A stretch of DNA of 64,000 bases from SAR86 cluster bacterium (lineage in GTDB: Bacteria; Pseudomonadota; Gammaproteobacteria; Magnimaribacterales; Magnimaribacteraceae), in the NCBI GenBank assembly GCA_022447065.1, contig JAKUUM010000001.1, positions 151,201 through 215,200 on the forward strand. Reading direction: 5' to 3'. Positions 1 to 8,134 of this stretch are shown piece after piece. The position numbers and the translations under genes were made by a program. Numbering within the stretch: the stretch's first letter is position 1; each line of letters begins with the position of its first letter. The notes beneath the pieces were generated by a model that did not search any database, was not told the origin of the DNA, and saw only the letters and a list, made by a program, of their open reading frames with translations.

Positions 1-402
1 GGTCACATGAACGTAGCTGACTATGCCCGCATATTTGATGATGGTTCAACTGAACTCTATCAAGATATGGGGTTCACAGATAAATATTTCAAAGAAGGAT
101 TTTCCAGCTTTACTCTCGAAATGAATATCCAGTATTTGACGGAATTAATTGAAGGAGAGGTAGCTTTTCCATACTACAGAATCATTAACGTTAGCCCAAA
201 GCTTATTCATTATGGTGGAATCTTGTTGAAAGAAGATGAAACGATCTCGGCAACCAACGAGCAAATGTTAGTTCATATCGACATGTCCATTAGAAAATCA
301 TCGAAGATGCCTGCCAGTATGCAAGAAAACTTACAGAGTATGTGCAGAGAACACAATCAGACTGGTGATATAGGTTTTGATCTGAGATTACAGATTAGAT
401 AA
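1..402 (+). CDS. Hot-dog fold (4HBT-like) thioesterase, 5' end cut by window
   Basis: The frame is open to the left edge of the window. The first codons read Gly-His-Met-Asn-Val, the GHMNV motif typical of acyl-CoA thioesterases of the 4HBT hot-dog family, so the ATG at position 7 is an internal Met and the real start lies upstream. The motif is followed by a Y-x-x-x-F-D stretch, as in the family's substrate-binding helix. About 130 C-terminal residues are present, close to a full hot-dog domain, so probably only the first strand is missing. Members hydrolyse acyl-CoA thioesters in the cytoplasm. The substrate cannot be told from sequence; some relatives act in carnitine breakdown. It converges with the aldo/keto reductase gene 7 bp downstream. 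Confidence 0.7.
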   Translation, partial: GHMNVADYARIFDDGSTELYQDMGFTDKYFKEGFSSFTLEMNIQYLTELIEGEVAFPYYRIINVSPKLIHYGGILLKEDETISATNEQMLVHIDMSIRKSSKMPASMQENLQSMCREHNQTGDIGFDLRLQIR

Positions 403-409
403 CAGTCGA

Positions 410-1378
410 TTAAATACTAGAAAGTTTTCTTTGAATTTCTTCATTAAGAAGAGGAACGACTTCTAAGGCCTCAAGGTTTTCTTTTAGTTGTTCGGTCTTA
501 GAAGCTCCAAGAATTACCGTTGACACATTCGGATTTAACAAACACCAAGCTATGGCCATTTTTGAAAGACTGACTCCTAACTCTTCAGCAATTGGTACTA
601 AACCTCTCACTTTTTCCATTCTGGCTTGCCCTCTTTCAGAATCAATCATATGGTTCTTTAACCACTCATAGCCTTTAAGAGTCGCTCGGGAACCTTCTGG
701 GATACCATCTAGATATTTGCCAGTCAGAGCTCCTGAGGCCAAAGGTGACCAAATAGTGGATCCCATTTGAAATTTTCTAAAAATAGGATCATATTCAACT
801 TCAAATCTTCTCCTATCAAGAAGGTTGTATTGGGGTTGCTCCATGGTTGGAGGAGTTAAGTGATTTTTTTCCGCAAATTTATAAGCTTCAGTTATCTCCT
901 CAGCTGTCCATTCTGAAGTTCCCCAGTACAATACCTTCCCTTGCGTAATTAGATTATGCATTGCCCAAACAGTTTCTCCGATAGGGGTATCTGGATCTGC
1001 TCTATGACAAAAATACAGGTCCAAATAGTCAACTTGTAATCTTTTCATGGCTTGATGACAGGCTTCAGTTACATGTTTTTTACTTAATCCTAATTGGGTA
1101 GGTTTGGGGTTAGATGTTGAACTGAAAAAAACCTTAGACGAAACACAATAACTATCTCTTGGTTCATTAATACTTTTAAGAGCCTGGCCCATAACTTCTT
1201 CAGATTTTCCTCGGTCATACCCTTCTGCATTATCAAAAAAATTAATTCCTGAGTCGAAGCAAACCTTGAACATGTCTTCCGCTAATTTTGTATTTACCTG
1301 AGTATTAAAGGTTACCCAGGATCCGAAAGAAAGCTCAGAAACTTTCAATCCAGATTTGCCTAATGTTCTATATTCCAT
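410..1378 (-). CDS. Aldo/keto reductase, Kv-beta-like (AKR6-type)
   Basis: A 322-residue NAD(P)H-dependent aldo/keto reductase with a TIM-barrel fold. It begins MEYRTLGKSGLKVS, the usual N-terminus of the potassium-channel beta-subunit-like branch. An in-frame ATG 27 bp upstream (1405) would add nine unrelated residues, so 1378 is preferred. The D-N-A-E-x-Y motif near residue 50 holds the catalytic Asp and Tyr, and a Y-L-D-L-Y-F-C-H-R segment carries the active-site His. The later G-x-x-x-Y-W-G-T-S-E-W stretch is typical of AKR6 enzymes. Substrates are aldehydes or ketones, unspecified here. It is divergent from the membrane-anchored MBL hydrolase gene. Confidence 0.85.
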   Translation of the reverse strand: MEYRTLGKSGLKVSELSFGSWVTFNTQVNTKLAEDMFKVCFDSGINFFDNAEGYDRGKSEEVMGQALKSINEPRDSYCVSSKVFFSSTSNPKPTQLGLSKKHVTEACHQAMKRLQVDYLDLYFCHRADPDTPIGETVWAMHNLITQGKVLYWGTSEWTAEEITEAYKFAEKNHLTPPTMEQPQYNLLDRRRFEVEYDPIFRKFQMGSTIWSPLASGALTGKYLDGIPEGSRATLKGYEWLKNHMIDSERGQARMEKVRGLVPIAEELGVSLSKMAIAWCLLNPNVSTVILGASKTEQLKENLEALEVVPLLNEEIQRKLSSI

Positions 1379-1434
1379 GGTTTCATTATAATAAAAAAAA
1401 CTCAAACAGGATTAATTCAGAGGAACCCTTAAAT

Positions 1435-2496
1435 ATGAAAAAATTTTTAATTTACCTAATAGCTTCATTAGTCATTATTGCCATCGCTGCAATGGTTGGA
1501 TTGAGGAACCCTTCCATTCAAGACAAAGTTATGATTTCTGTTCTTGAGGGCCTTATTCCCTCATCAAATTTACCTGAAGAAGATTCCTTGAGTGCAGTTA
1601 TTTGTGGATCCAGGTCTCCAATACCCAGTCCAGGAAGGGCACAGACCTGTGTCATGGTTAGAGCGGGCGAAAATATTTATATTGTTGATATTGGAGATGG
1701 TAGTTCATCTAATCTAAGGAATTGGGGAATACCTTTCAATAAAATTAAATCTGTCCTTTTAACGCACCTTCATTCAGATCACATTTCTGATCTAGCTGAT
1801 TTGCACCAAGCCTCTTGGATTATGCAGAGAAGGACAGCAAAACTAGATGTCTATGGACCTCAAGGCGTCGGACTTGTAACAAAAGGTTTTGAAGCAGCTT
1901 ACGAACCAGATTATTTTTTTAGGAATACTCACCATGGGGATCAAATTGCTCCTTTGGATGTAGCAGGACTTAATCCTCATACCGTAGATTTAAATCAGCC
2001 CAAGATTATCGATGAGGATGGTCTAATAGTAACTGCATTTGAAGTAGTGCATGACCCTGTTAAGCCAGCTCTCGGTTATCGTTTTGACTATAAAGGCAGG
2101 AGTTTGGTCATTAGCGGCGATACTTCTTATAGCGAAAATTTAATTGAGAACTCCAGAGACGCAGATGTGCTCATTCATGAAGCGCAAGCTAATCATATGA
2201 TCAATTTACTGAGAGATTTTAATTTACAAATGGGAGCTAATTTAAATGCAAAGCTTATGGAAGATATAACCACTTACCATACAACCCTTGTTGAAGCGGC
2301 AGAAATTGCAAACTTAGCAAATGTAAAACATCTTATCTTTTACCATTTGACGCCTGCTCCTAGAAACCGCATAACTGAAATTATATTCTTAAGAGGTGTA
2401 GACGAAGTTAGAGAAGAATGGACTCTTTCAAGAGATGGAACCATGGTAGTTTTACCGGTTGGATCGGGAGACATTAATATCTTGGAGCTTGAATAG
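1435..2496 (+). CDS. Membrane-anchored metallo-beta-lactamase-fold hydrolase
   Basis: A 353-residue protein. An N-terminal hydrophobic segment (about residues 3-22) looks like a signal anchor, so the catalytic domain probably lies in the periplasm. The MBL-fold zinc motif T-H-L-H-S-D-H is near residue 110. A later His (V-V-H-D), the bridging Asp in S-G-D-T, and a C-terminal F-Y-H-L complete the metal site in the RNase Z/arylsulfatase-like arrangement. The ATG at 1435 is preferred to an upstream in-frame ATG at 1363 because AGAGGAA (1419-1425) sits about 9 bp before it and the signal anchor starts there. The substrate is unknown; relatives are annotated as MBL-fold metallohydrolases. Confidence 0.8.
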   Translation: MKKFLIYLIASLVIIAIAAMVGLRNPSIQDKVMISVLEGLIPSSNLPEEDSLSAVICGSRSPIPSPGRAQTCVMVRAGENIYIVDIGDGSSSNLRNWGIPFNKIKSVLLTHLHSDHISDLADLHQASWIMQRRTAKLDVYGPQGVGLVTKGFEAAYEPDYFFRNTHHGDQIAPLDVAGLNPHTVDLNQPKIIDEDGLIVTAFEVVHDPVKPALGYRFDYKGRSLVISGDTSYSENLIENSRDADVLIHEAQANHMINLLRDFNLQMGANLNAKLMEDITTYHTTLVEAAEIANLANVKHLIFYHLTPAPRNRITEIIFLRGVDEVREEWTLSRDGTMVVLPVGSGDINILELE

Positions 2497-2534
2497 GCTT
2501 AAAATTTTTTTAGCTTCCTTAGGTCTAATTGCTG

Positions 2535-3023
2535 ATGATCCAAATAGAATTCAACGAAAAAGACCATGCGTTTCAGATCATTCTGACACCCAACAAATCT
2601 TTATCCTGGAAATTTAGTTTACTCTTCATCCTTGTGATCGCTGTTACTTGTGGGGTTATAGGGATAGGGTTTTATTTGTTAGGGGCTTCATTAATTTTAC
2701 CTTTTGCTGGATTGGAGATCCTTTTAGTGGGAGCATGCGTTTTTTTTGTGGTCAAAAGAACCTACAAACAGGAAATAATAACTATGACCCCTGAAAAACT
2801 GACAATAGAAAAAGGCATAAATAGTCCTAAACATAAATGGGAATACTTTAGGATTTGGGCTTATGTGGTGGTAGAGAAACCCAAGCACCCATGGTATCCG
2901 GCTCACATTCTTATAACTTCTAAAGGCGAGAGAGTTCCTGTTGGAGATTTTCTGACAGAAAATGAAAAGTTCACTTTAGTTGAAAATTTAAGAACTATAA
3001 TTGACTCTCTTAAAGCTTACTAA
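2535..3023 (+). CDS. DUF2244 family membrane protein
   Basis: A 162-residue protein matching the DUF2244 family of proteobacterial inner-membrane proteins. It has a short N-terminal strand region, two adjacent hydrophobic helices (about residues 27-75), then a soluble C-terminal half with a W-x-x-x-x-I-W-A-Y-V-V-V-E segment. DUF2244 proteins are often near cytochrome oxidase genes, but no function is established. The ATG at 2535 is chosen over a TTG two codons earlier. The 3' end overlaps the convergent acyl-CoA dehydrogenase stop codon by 4 bp. Confidence 0.7.
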   Translation: MIQIEFNEKDHAFQIILTPNKSLSWKFSLLFILVIAVTCGVIGIGFYLLGASLILPFAGLEILLVGACVFFVVKRTYKQEIITMTPEKLTIEKGINSPKHKWEYFRIWAYVVVEKPKHPWYPAHILITSKGERVPVGDFLTENEKFTLVENLRTIIDSLKAY

Positions 3024-4183
3024 TTTCTTTGATTAAATCTTCTTCCTACTAATGCAGAAGCTATATTTATTTTTTGGATATCTATTGTTCCACCAGCAAT
3101 TCCCCATCCCCATGCGTCTCTGAATCTTCTCTCCATTTGGTACTCTTTATTGTATCCATAGCCTCCCATTAATTGGATGGCAGTACCAGTGACTTCTCTT
3201 GCCATTTCATTCGAAAAACACTTTCCTACACTTGATTCAAAAATACTGGGTAAGCCTTCAGCGGCATTTTGAGCCGCCCGATGTATCAATAAACGACTGG
3301 CTTCAACCTTCATTGCCATTTCAGCTAATTTCAGCTGAACAGCTTGGAAATCTATAATAGGTTTTCCAAATTGTTTTCTTTCTTGGACGTACTCCAGGAC
3401 TTGATCCAAAGCTCCCGAAGCTTGACCTAGACTCATTGTTGCATTGCCACACCTTTCCAGATCAAAAGCTGCCATTAATTTTTTAAAACCCCCATCAGCA
3501 TTAACAACAATATTTTCTTTAGGAACCTTAACGTTATCAAAAAATATATCAGCCGATGCAACACCGTTAAAACCCATGAGTTCCTCTTGTTTTCCAAAGC
3601 TCAAACCCTCGGTATCTTTTTCTACATAGACTGCTCCTATTCCTTTGGCTCCAGGTTCATCAGACATTCGACAATAAACAACATAACCTGCCGCATGCCC
3701 AGCTCCTGAACACCATCGCTTCATGCCGTTTATAACTATAAAGTCTTCTTTTTCTTCTGCTTTGGTAGTTAAGTCAGTAAGTGCAGACCCTGCATTAGGT
3801 TCAGACATAGAAACAGCGACAAATAAATTTCCTTTACAGACTTCAGGAATAACTCTTTGTTTTAGCTTCTCATTAGCAAAATGTTCTATTGCTTTGATGG
3901 GTCCAACGGTACTTTCAAATATAGGCCAAGCTACAGCTGAGGACACTTTAGCAAATTCTTCTAAGACTAAAAGGGCATCTAAATTTGTTAAACCCAAACC
4001 ACCATATTCTTTCTTTATATTTATTCCTAAGAATCCCATTTCCGAATAACGTAAAAACCACTCTTCAGAAAGAGGTTCCTTTTTTTCTTCAAGAGTTTTT
4101 GCAACTGAAGACATTTCTTTCTGAGCAAATTCTCTAGCTACAGACTGAAGTTCTTTTTGTTCTGTTGATAATGAAAAATCCAT
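3020..4183 (-). CDS. Acyl-CoA dehydrogenase family protein
   Basis: A 387-residue flavoenzyme that introduces a C2-C3 double bond into an acyl-CoA and passes electrons to electron-transfer flavoprotein. The N-terminal helical domain begins with S-x-E-Q-K-E-L. The middle barrel has the V-S-M-S-E-P-N-A-G-S-A FAD/substrate motif, and the C-terminal helical domain has R-x-Q-F-G-K-P-I. A Glu-Arg in F-D-L-E-R-C (about residue 240) is where isovaleryl-CoA-type dehydrogenases carry their catalytic Glu. AAGGAG lies about 6 bp before the start. It is the last gene of a co-oriented run with the CaiB transferase (16 bp gap) and the secreted esterase, suggesting one acyl-CoA pathway of unknown substrate. 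Confidence 0.88.
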   Translation of the reverse strand: MDFSLSTEQKELQSVAREFAQKEMSSVAKTLEEKKEPLSEEWFLRYSEMGFLGINIKKEYGGLGLTNLDALLVLEEFAKVSSAVAWPIFESTVGPIKAIEHFANEKLKQRVIPEVCKGNLFVAVSMSEPNAGSALTDLTTKAEEKEDFIVINGMKRWCSGAGHAAGYVVYCRMSDEPGAKGIGAVYVEKDTEGLSFGKQEELMGFNGVASADIFFDNVKVPKENIVVNADGGFKKLMAAFDLERCGNATMSLGQASGALDQVLEYVQERKQFGKPIIDFQAVQLKLAEMAMKVEASRLLIHRAAQNAAEGLPSIFESSVGKCFSNEMAREVTGTAIQLMGGYGYNKEYQMERRFRDAWGWGIAGGTIDIQKINIASALVGRRFNQRN

Positions 4184-4199
4184 GGTTTCTCCTTTATTT

Positions 4200-5393
4200 T
4201 TAAACTATTCTTTTTTCCTTAAATTCAGAAATTTCTTTTTCCGAATAACCCAACTCAGTGAGTATTTGATCTGTATGTTCTCCTAAGAGAGGAGCTCTAG
4301 TTCTTATTTCTCCAGGATTTTCAGACAACTCCACTGGCGAGGTAACTATAGGTGCTGCTTTATCTAGGTTAGGATAAGCAACTTCTTTGAAAAGATTGCT
4401 TGCGAGAATATGAGGTTCGTTAACAATTTCTTTTGCTTTCAAAACTTCTCCAACAGGGATTCTTTCTTTATTCAACTCCTCAATGGCTTCCTTACTGGTT
4501 CTTTCTAGACACCATTCAGCCATTCTTAGGCTTATGACCTCAGCATTGTTGCCTCGACTTATATCGTCCTTAAACTTTTCATCCTCTAACCATTGTGGTT
4601 CACCAATTAATTTAACCCACCTCTCAAATAAAGGTTGTCCAACTGTTTGTACTAGTATCCAACCATCTTTGGTTCTAAAAGTGTCTGCAGGCGCAGAAGT
4701 TTGTGCCCTGTTGTGAGTAGCTATACGGTTGATGTTCAACAATTCCTGTTCAATTACTAGACCGTTTGTCATGGTTAATGCAGTGGTTAGAAGTGAAGTT
4801 TGAACCCTCTGACCTTTTCCAGTTTTTTCTCTCTCCATTAGAGCCATAAGGGTTCCAAATGCTGCAAGCGAGGCGCTGCAAAAATCTACATAAGGAGCAT
4901 AATTTTTTGAAGGCTGATCGGGGCTACCCGTCATATCCATCGAACCTGACATCGCTTGGGCCACGCCATCAAACCCTACTCTGTCAGAATAAGGCCCAGA
5001 AGTGCCAAAAGCAGTATTTGAAGTAAGAATTATTTTCGGATTAATCTTTGAAAGGGTATCAAAATCTAAACTCATAGCTTTCAGTGTGTTTTCAGGCAGA
5101 TTAGCTATAACAACGTCAGCAGTTTCAGCAAGTTTGCTTGTTATCTCTTTTCCTTCAGGCTTCATGGGATTTAAAGTAAACCCCAGTTTGTTTCTGTTCA
5201 TTTGAAGGAACATTGACCCCACTCCATCAGGAGAAATTGGAGTAGTAAATCTGTCTTCACTTCCCTTAACTCTTTCTACTCTAATAACTTCAGCTCCATA
5301 GTCCGCAAGTAAAGCTCCACAGAATGGACCAGCAATATATCTTCCAAAATCTAAGACTCTATATCCACTCAGTACGCCCTTAGGTTTAGACAT
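4200..5393 (-). CDS. CaiB/BaiF family CoA-transferase
   Basis: A 397-residue class III CoA-transferase, which moves CoA between carboxylic acids through an aspartyl-CoA thioester. The N-terminus (L-x-G-x-R-V-L-D-F-G-R-Y-I-A-G-P) and the following L-L-A-D-Y-G-A-E-V-I-R-V-E are family signatures. The conserved catalytic Asp is in Y-V-D-F near residue 170. A strong AGGAGG-type ribosome binding site precedes the ATG. It overlaps the upstream secreted esterase gene by 8 bp and is followed after 16 bp by an acyl-CoA dehydrogenase. That arrangement suggests activation of an organic acid to its CoA ester followed by alpha,beta-oxidation. The natural acid is not identifiable. Confidence 0.88.
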   Translation of the reverse strand: MSKPKGVLSGYRVLDFGRYIAGPFCGALLADYGAEVIRVERVKGSEDRFTTPISPDGVGSMFLQMNRNKLGFTLNPMKPEGKEITSKLAETADVVIANLPENTLKAMSLDFDTLSKINPKIILTSNTAFGTSGPYSDRVGFDGVAQAMSGSMDMTGSPDQPSKNYAPYVDFCSASLAAFGTLMALMEREKTGKGQRVQTSLLTTALTMTNGLVIEQELLNINRIATHNRAQTSAPADTFRTKDGWILVQTVGQPLFERWVKLIGEPQWLEDEKFKDDISRGNNAEVISLRMAEWCLERTSKEAIEELNKERIPVGEVLKAKEIVNEPHILASNLFKEVAYPNLDKAAPIVTSPVELSENPGEIRTRAPLLGEHTDQILTELGYSEKEISEFKEKRIV

Positions 5394-6480
5394 TCTCCCT
5401 CCTGTGGTTATTAAAAAACTCCCAAATCACTTCATTGCCCCAATTAATCTCAGACCCATAGTTGTCTTTGCATTCATTTTGCTGAGGACTACTTAAACTT
5501 TGTTCTTCAGATCTACAAAATCCAACTCCAGGTTTTTGTCCGGGCCAAGCATGTCCTCCTCCTGGGACAAGACAATTTACAACTTCATGAGATTTACCTG
5601 TGCTGCAAGATCTTCTCGATGTACAGGAAAGATTATTCTTTTGAGCTGTTATAAGATTGGACAAAACAACTTCTTCTGAACATCCCATACTTTCTGCCCA
5701 TTTATTTAGAGAAACTTCAGGTTTCTCATAAAACCATCCATCCCTTGAAACCTTACCATCAATTGGAGTTGTTGTATCTTCATCTCCAAAGACTTGAAGG
5801 TAAGATATTGGAATTTCTGGTACGCAACTCCTGTCTCTTGGAATAGATCCACTTATGGATGCTGTGGCAGCCAATAATTCGGAATGATGACAGGCAAATC
5901 TATGTGCCATCGCCCCTCCGTTGCTCATTCCTGAAATGTATCTTCTGGATTTATCAACTGCGTAATTTTCTGTTACTTCTTCAATGACTTGTCTAATAAA
6001 TCCAATATCGTCATAACATCCAGTCCAGGCACAATGACTATATTCCTTGCACTCTTTAGGTCTAGGATATTCATCTCTGTCCTTGAGACAAATAGGTCGT
6101 TCGCTTTTTCTTAAAGGAGCGTTGCTCTCGAGATCATTCCAAGAGCTGACAAAGAAAGACGAGCCATTTTGCTTAGCCCAAAAATTTGCTCCTTGAGGAT
6201 ATACCGCTATGTAGTTTCGATATTCAGCATGCAAATTCATCCCCTTAGTAGTTTCTTTTTCAAAGCCTGTTGCAGTTCCAGTGTATCCATGAAGACCTAC
6301 TACCATTGGGAGTTCTTTATTTTCTGGGTAGCTACTAGGTAAAAAAATCATATACTCTCTTTCAACTTCTTGCCAAAGTATGGTCACCTTGAAAAAGTTT
6401 TCATTTGTTTCTTTTTCAGAACTAGAAGCTAATGAAGTAAATAAAACAAAGAGAAATAAAATTTTTATTCTAAGATTCAT
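5386..6480 (-). CDS. Secreted PHB depolymerase / feruloyl-esterase-type alpha/beta hydrolase
   Basis: A 364-residue protein starting with a clear Sec signal peptide (MNLRIKILFLFVLF then a small-residue cleavage region), so it is exported. An upstream in-frame ATG at 6543 would put 21 extra residues before the signal and is rejected. The body matches the LpqC/poly(3-hydroxybutyrate) depolymerase family: an oxyanion-hole strand V-V-G-L-H-G-Y-T-G, the nucleophile elbow G-M-S-N-G-G-A, a D-x-x-T-P acid region and a C-terminal G-G-G-H-A-W-P-G with the catalytic His. Many cysteines fit disulfides in the periplasm or outside the cell. It could hydrolyse polyesters or aromatic esters. It overlaps the CaiB gene by 8 bp. 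Confidence 0.82.
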   Translation of the reverse strand: MNLRIKILFLFVLFTSLASSSEKETNENFFKVTILWQEVEREYMIFLPSSYPENKELPMVVGLHGYTGTATGFEKETTKGMNLHAEYRNYIAVYPQGANFWAKQNGSSFFVSSWNDLESNAPLRKSERPICLKDRDEYPRPKECKEYSHCAWTGCYDDIGFIRQVIEEVTENYAVDKSRRYISGMSNGGAMAHRFACHHSELLAATASISGSIPRDRSCVPEIPISYLQVFGDEDTTTPIDGKVSRDGWFYEKPEVSLNKWAESMGCSEEVVLSNLITAQKNNLSCTSRRSCSTGKSHEVVNCLVPGGGHAWPGQKPGVGFCRSEEQSLSSPQQNECKDNYGSEINWGNEVIWEFFNNHRRENV

Positions 6481-6503
6481 GATCAAAGGTCTTTTTTGAA
6501 GAT

Positions 6504-6509
6504 TATAAT
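6504..6509 (+). promoter_or_regulatory. Possible -10 element, PaaI-like thioesterase gene
   Basis: A perfect TATAAT hexamer ends 8 bp before the ATG of the thioesterase gene, so transcription would begin at or next to the start codon. No good -35 box is visible 17 bp upstream. In AT-rich DNA such hexamers also arise by chance. Confidence 0.35.
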
Positions 6510-6517
6510 GAACTTCT

Positions 6518-6925
6518 ATGCGTAAAACAGAAATACCTCCCAAGGGTTATAAAGTGTTCAATATTTCTCAACCTCACGTAAAAAGCTTAGGTCCAGGTTT
6601 CTATAAGAAAGAAGAAGGCAACCAGTTGGTGCTAGGGTTTTATGTAAAAAAAGAGAACTGTAATGGTTACGACTCTGCCCATGGAGGAATGTTAATGGCC
6701 TTAGCAGATTTTGCTTTGTGCACTTCGGCTATGCGAAGTTCAGACAGTCCGGTAACTACAGTCAGTTTTCATTCAGAATTTATTCAACCAGCCCCACTAG
6801 GTTCTTTGTTAGAAATCAGAGCTAGGTTAACAAAAAAAGGAAAATCTTTAGGATTTTCTGAGGGCGATATCAAGGTACGGAATGAGGTTATTTTAAATTT
6901 CGGAGGCGCAGTAAAGATACTTTAA
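6518..6925 (+). CDS. PaaI-like hot-dog thioesterase
   Basis: A 135-residue single-domain protein of the PaaI/YbgC-like 4HBT superfamily. The motif S-A-H-G-G-M-L-M-A-L-A-D (about residues 50-61) is the H-G-G signature of the hot-dog central helix, with the Asp as probable catalytic acid. V-S-F-H-S-E-F near residue 85 is a conserved strand. It would hydrolyse an acyl-CoA or aryl-CoA in the cytoplasm. It is 5 bp upstream of a saccharopine dehydrogenase-like protein on the same strand and divergent from the secreted esterase, so it probably belongs to the local acyl-CoA metabolism. The specific substrate is unknown. Confidence 0.82.
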   Translation: MRKTEIPPKGYKVFNISQPHVKSLGPGFYKKEEGNQLVLGFYVKKENCNGYDSAHGGMLMALADFALCTSAMRSSDSPVTTVSFHSEFIQPAPLGSLLEIRARLTKKGKSLGFSEGDIKVRNEVILNFGGAVKIL

Positions 6926-6930
6926 GATTA

Positions 6931-8130
6931 ATGGCTAAAGATTTAGACATCGTTGTTTATGGGGCAACAGGGTTTACAGGAAGGCTTTGTGTAAAGTACC
7001 TTTTTGAAAATGCTAAGGACCTTAAGTGGGCTATTGCAGGTAGAGACTTAATTAAACTTTCCCAGGTGGCAATTAGATTTTCGCCCACAACTGAAACTTT
7101 AGAAGCTGATGGAGATGACGAAAAGGCCTTGGATGCTATAACGAGTAGGACTAAAGTTGTAATTTCCACTGCCGGTCCTTTCCATAGATATGGTTCAAAG
7201 TTAGTAGCTTCATGCGTAAAAAACTCAACCCATTACGTGGATATAACCGGAGAAACTTTCTGGATAAAAGAAATGATTGATAAACATCATGCTGAAGCTG
7301 TATCGAAGGGGATAAGAATCATACCTTCTTGTGGTTACGACTCTCTACCATCTGATTTAGGAGTCTTCTTTTCTGCTAAGCAATTAGGAAAACCCATTAA
7401 AAGGGTGGAGTCATATCACACTGGTCGAGGTAGTGCATCTGGAGGAACTATAGAGACAGGATTCTCTATGGGAGATCTAAAATTAGGCAAAGAGATGCAG
7501 GATCCTTTTTTGTTAAACCCAATGGACTCAGTAACTTCTGAGCAGAGGAGTCTAAGCTCCGATAGGGTGAAGATAAGAAAAAACAAAATTATTAATGCTT
7601 GGACTGGTCGATTCATTATGGCAACTATGAATACAAGAGTAGTTAGAAGAAGCGCTGCTCTTTTAGAGTCCAGACAGGAGGCTTACGGTGTAGATTTTAC
7701 TTATCAAGAGTACGCTTTTTACCAAAAATACCTAAATGCTGTTCTTGTTTCTTTAGCGACTCTCTTTTCTATGATTATTATCGGAACACCGATCCGAAAG
7801 CTTGTGCGAAGCTTCTTGCCTAAGCCTGGAGAAGGGCCTAGCGAAGAAACGATGGAAAAAGGATTTTTTGACTGTTTGTATACGGTTGAAGCTGAAGATG
7901 GATCATTGAGTGTTTTTAGAATGCACGGAAAAGGAGACCCTGGATATAGAGTAACCTCTAAATTTGTATGTGAGAGTGCTATGACTCTTATACGCGATGA
8001 AGAAAATTTGCCAGGAGGAAAAGATTACGGAGGCCTTTTGACTCCAGCTTCGGGTCTTGGTCAACCCTTAATAGACAGATTATCTAAAAGTGGAATCTTC
8101 TTTGAGGGGCCCCTAGAGGAATTTTCTTAA
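6931..8130 (+). CDS. Saccharopine dehydrogenase-like / trans-acting enoyl reductase family protein
   Basis: A 399-residue protein with an N-terminal Rossmann fold: I-V-V-Y-G-A-T-G-F-T-G-R near residues 7-18 is a NAD(P)-binding glycine motif. A conserved S-C-G-Y-D-S-L-P-S-D-L-G block near residue 130 is typical of the family containing mycobacterial trans-acting enoyl reductase and human SCCPDH. A hydrophobic stretch around residues 270-290 may contact the membrane. Mycobacterial relatives reduce a double bond during lipid assembly, but bacterial homologues outside that group are uncharacterised, so only a lipid-related NAD(P)H oxidoreductase role is suggested. It follows the thioesterase by 5 bp and is likely co-transcribed. 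Confidence 0.75.
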   Translation: MAKDLDIVVYGATGFTGRLCVKYLFENAKDLKWAIAGRDLIKLSQVAIRFSPTTETLEADGDDEKALDAITSRTKVVISTAGPFHRYGSKLVASCVKNSTHYVDITGETFWIKEMIDKHHAEAVSKGIRIIPSCGYDSLPSDLGVFFSAKQLGKPIKRVESYHTGRGSASGGTIETGFSMGDLKLGKEMQDPFLLNPMDSVTSEQRSLSSDRVKIRKNKIINAWTGRFIMATMNTRVVRRSAALLESRQEAYGVDFTYQEYAFYQKYLNAVLVSLATLFSMIIIGTPIRKLVRSFLPKPGEGPSEETMEKGFFDCLYTVEAEDGSLSVFRMHGKGDPGYRVTSKFVCESAMTLIRDEENLPGGKDYGGLLTPASGLGQPLIDRLSKSGIFFEGPLEEFS

Positions 8131-8134
8131 GCTA

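Noticed and set aside
1..9. ATG at position 7 as the start of the thioesterase
   Set aside because: The preceding Gly-His codons complete the conserved GHMNV motif, so this Met is internal and the gene is cut by the window edge.
1363..1434. Upstream ATG for the MBL hydrolase
   Set aside because: It would put 24 polar residues before the signal anchor and overlap the divergent reductase gene; the ATG at 1435 has a good ribosome binding site.
3444..4049. Antisense open frames inside the acyl-CoA dehydrogenase gene
   Set aside because: They have no start signals or recognisable protein features and mirror the codon pattern of the real gene.
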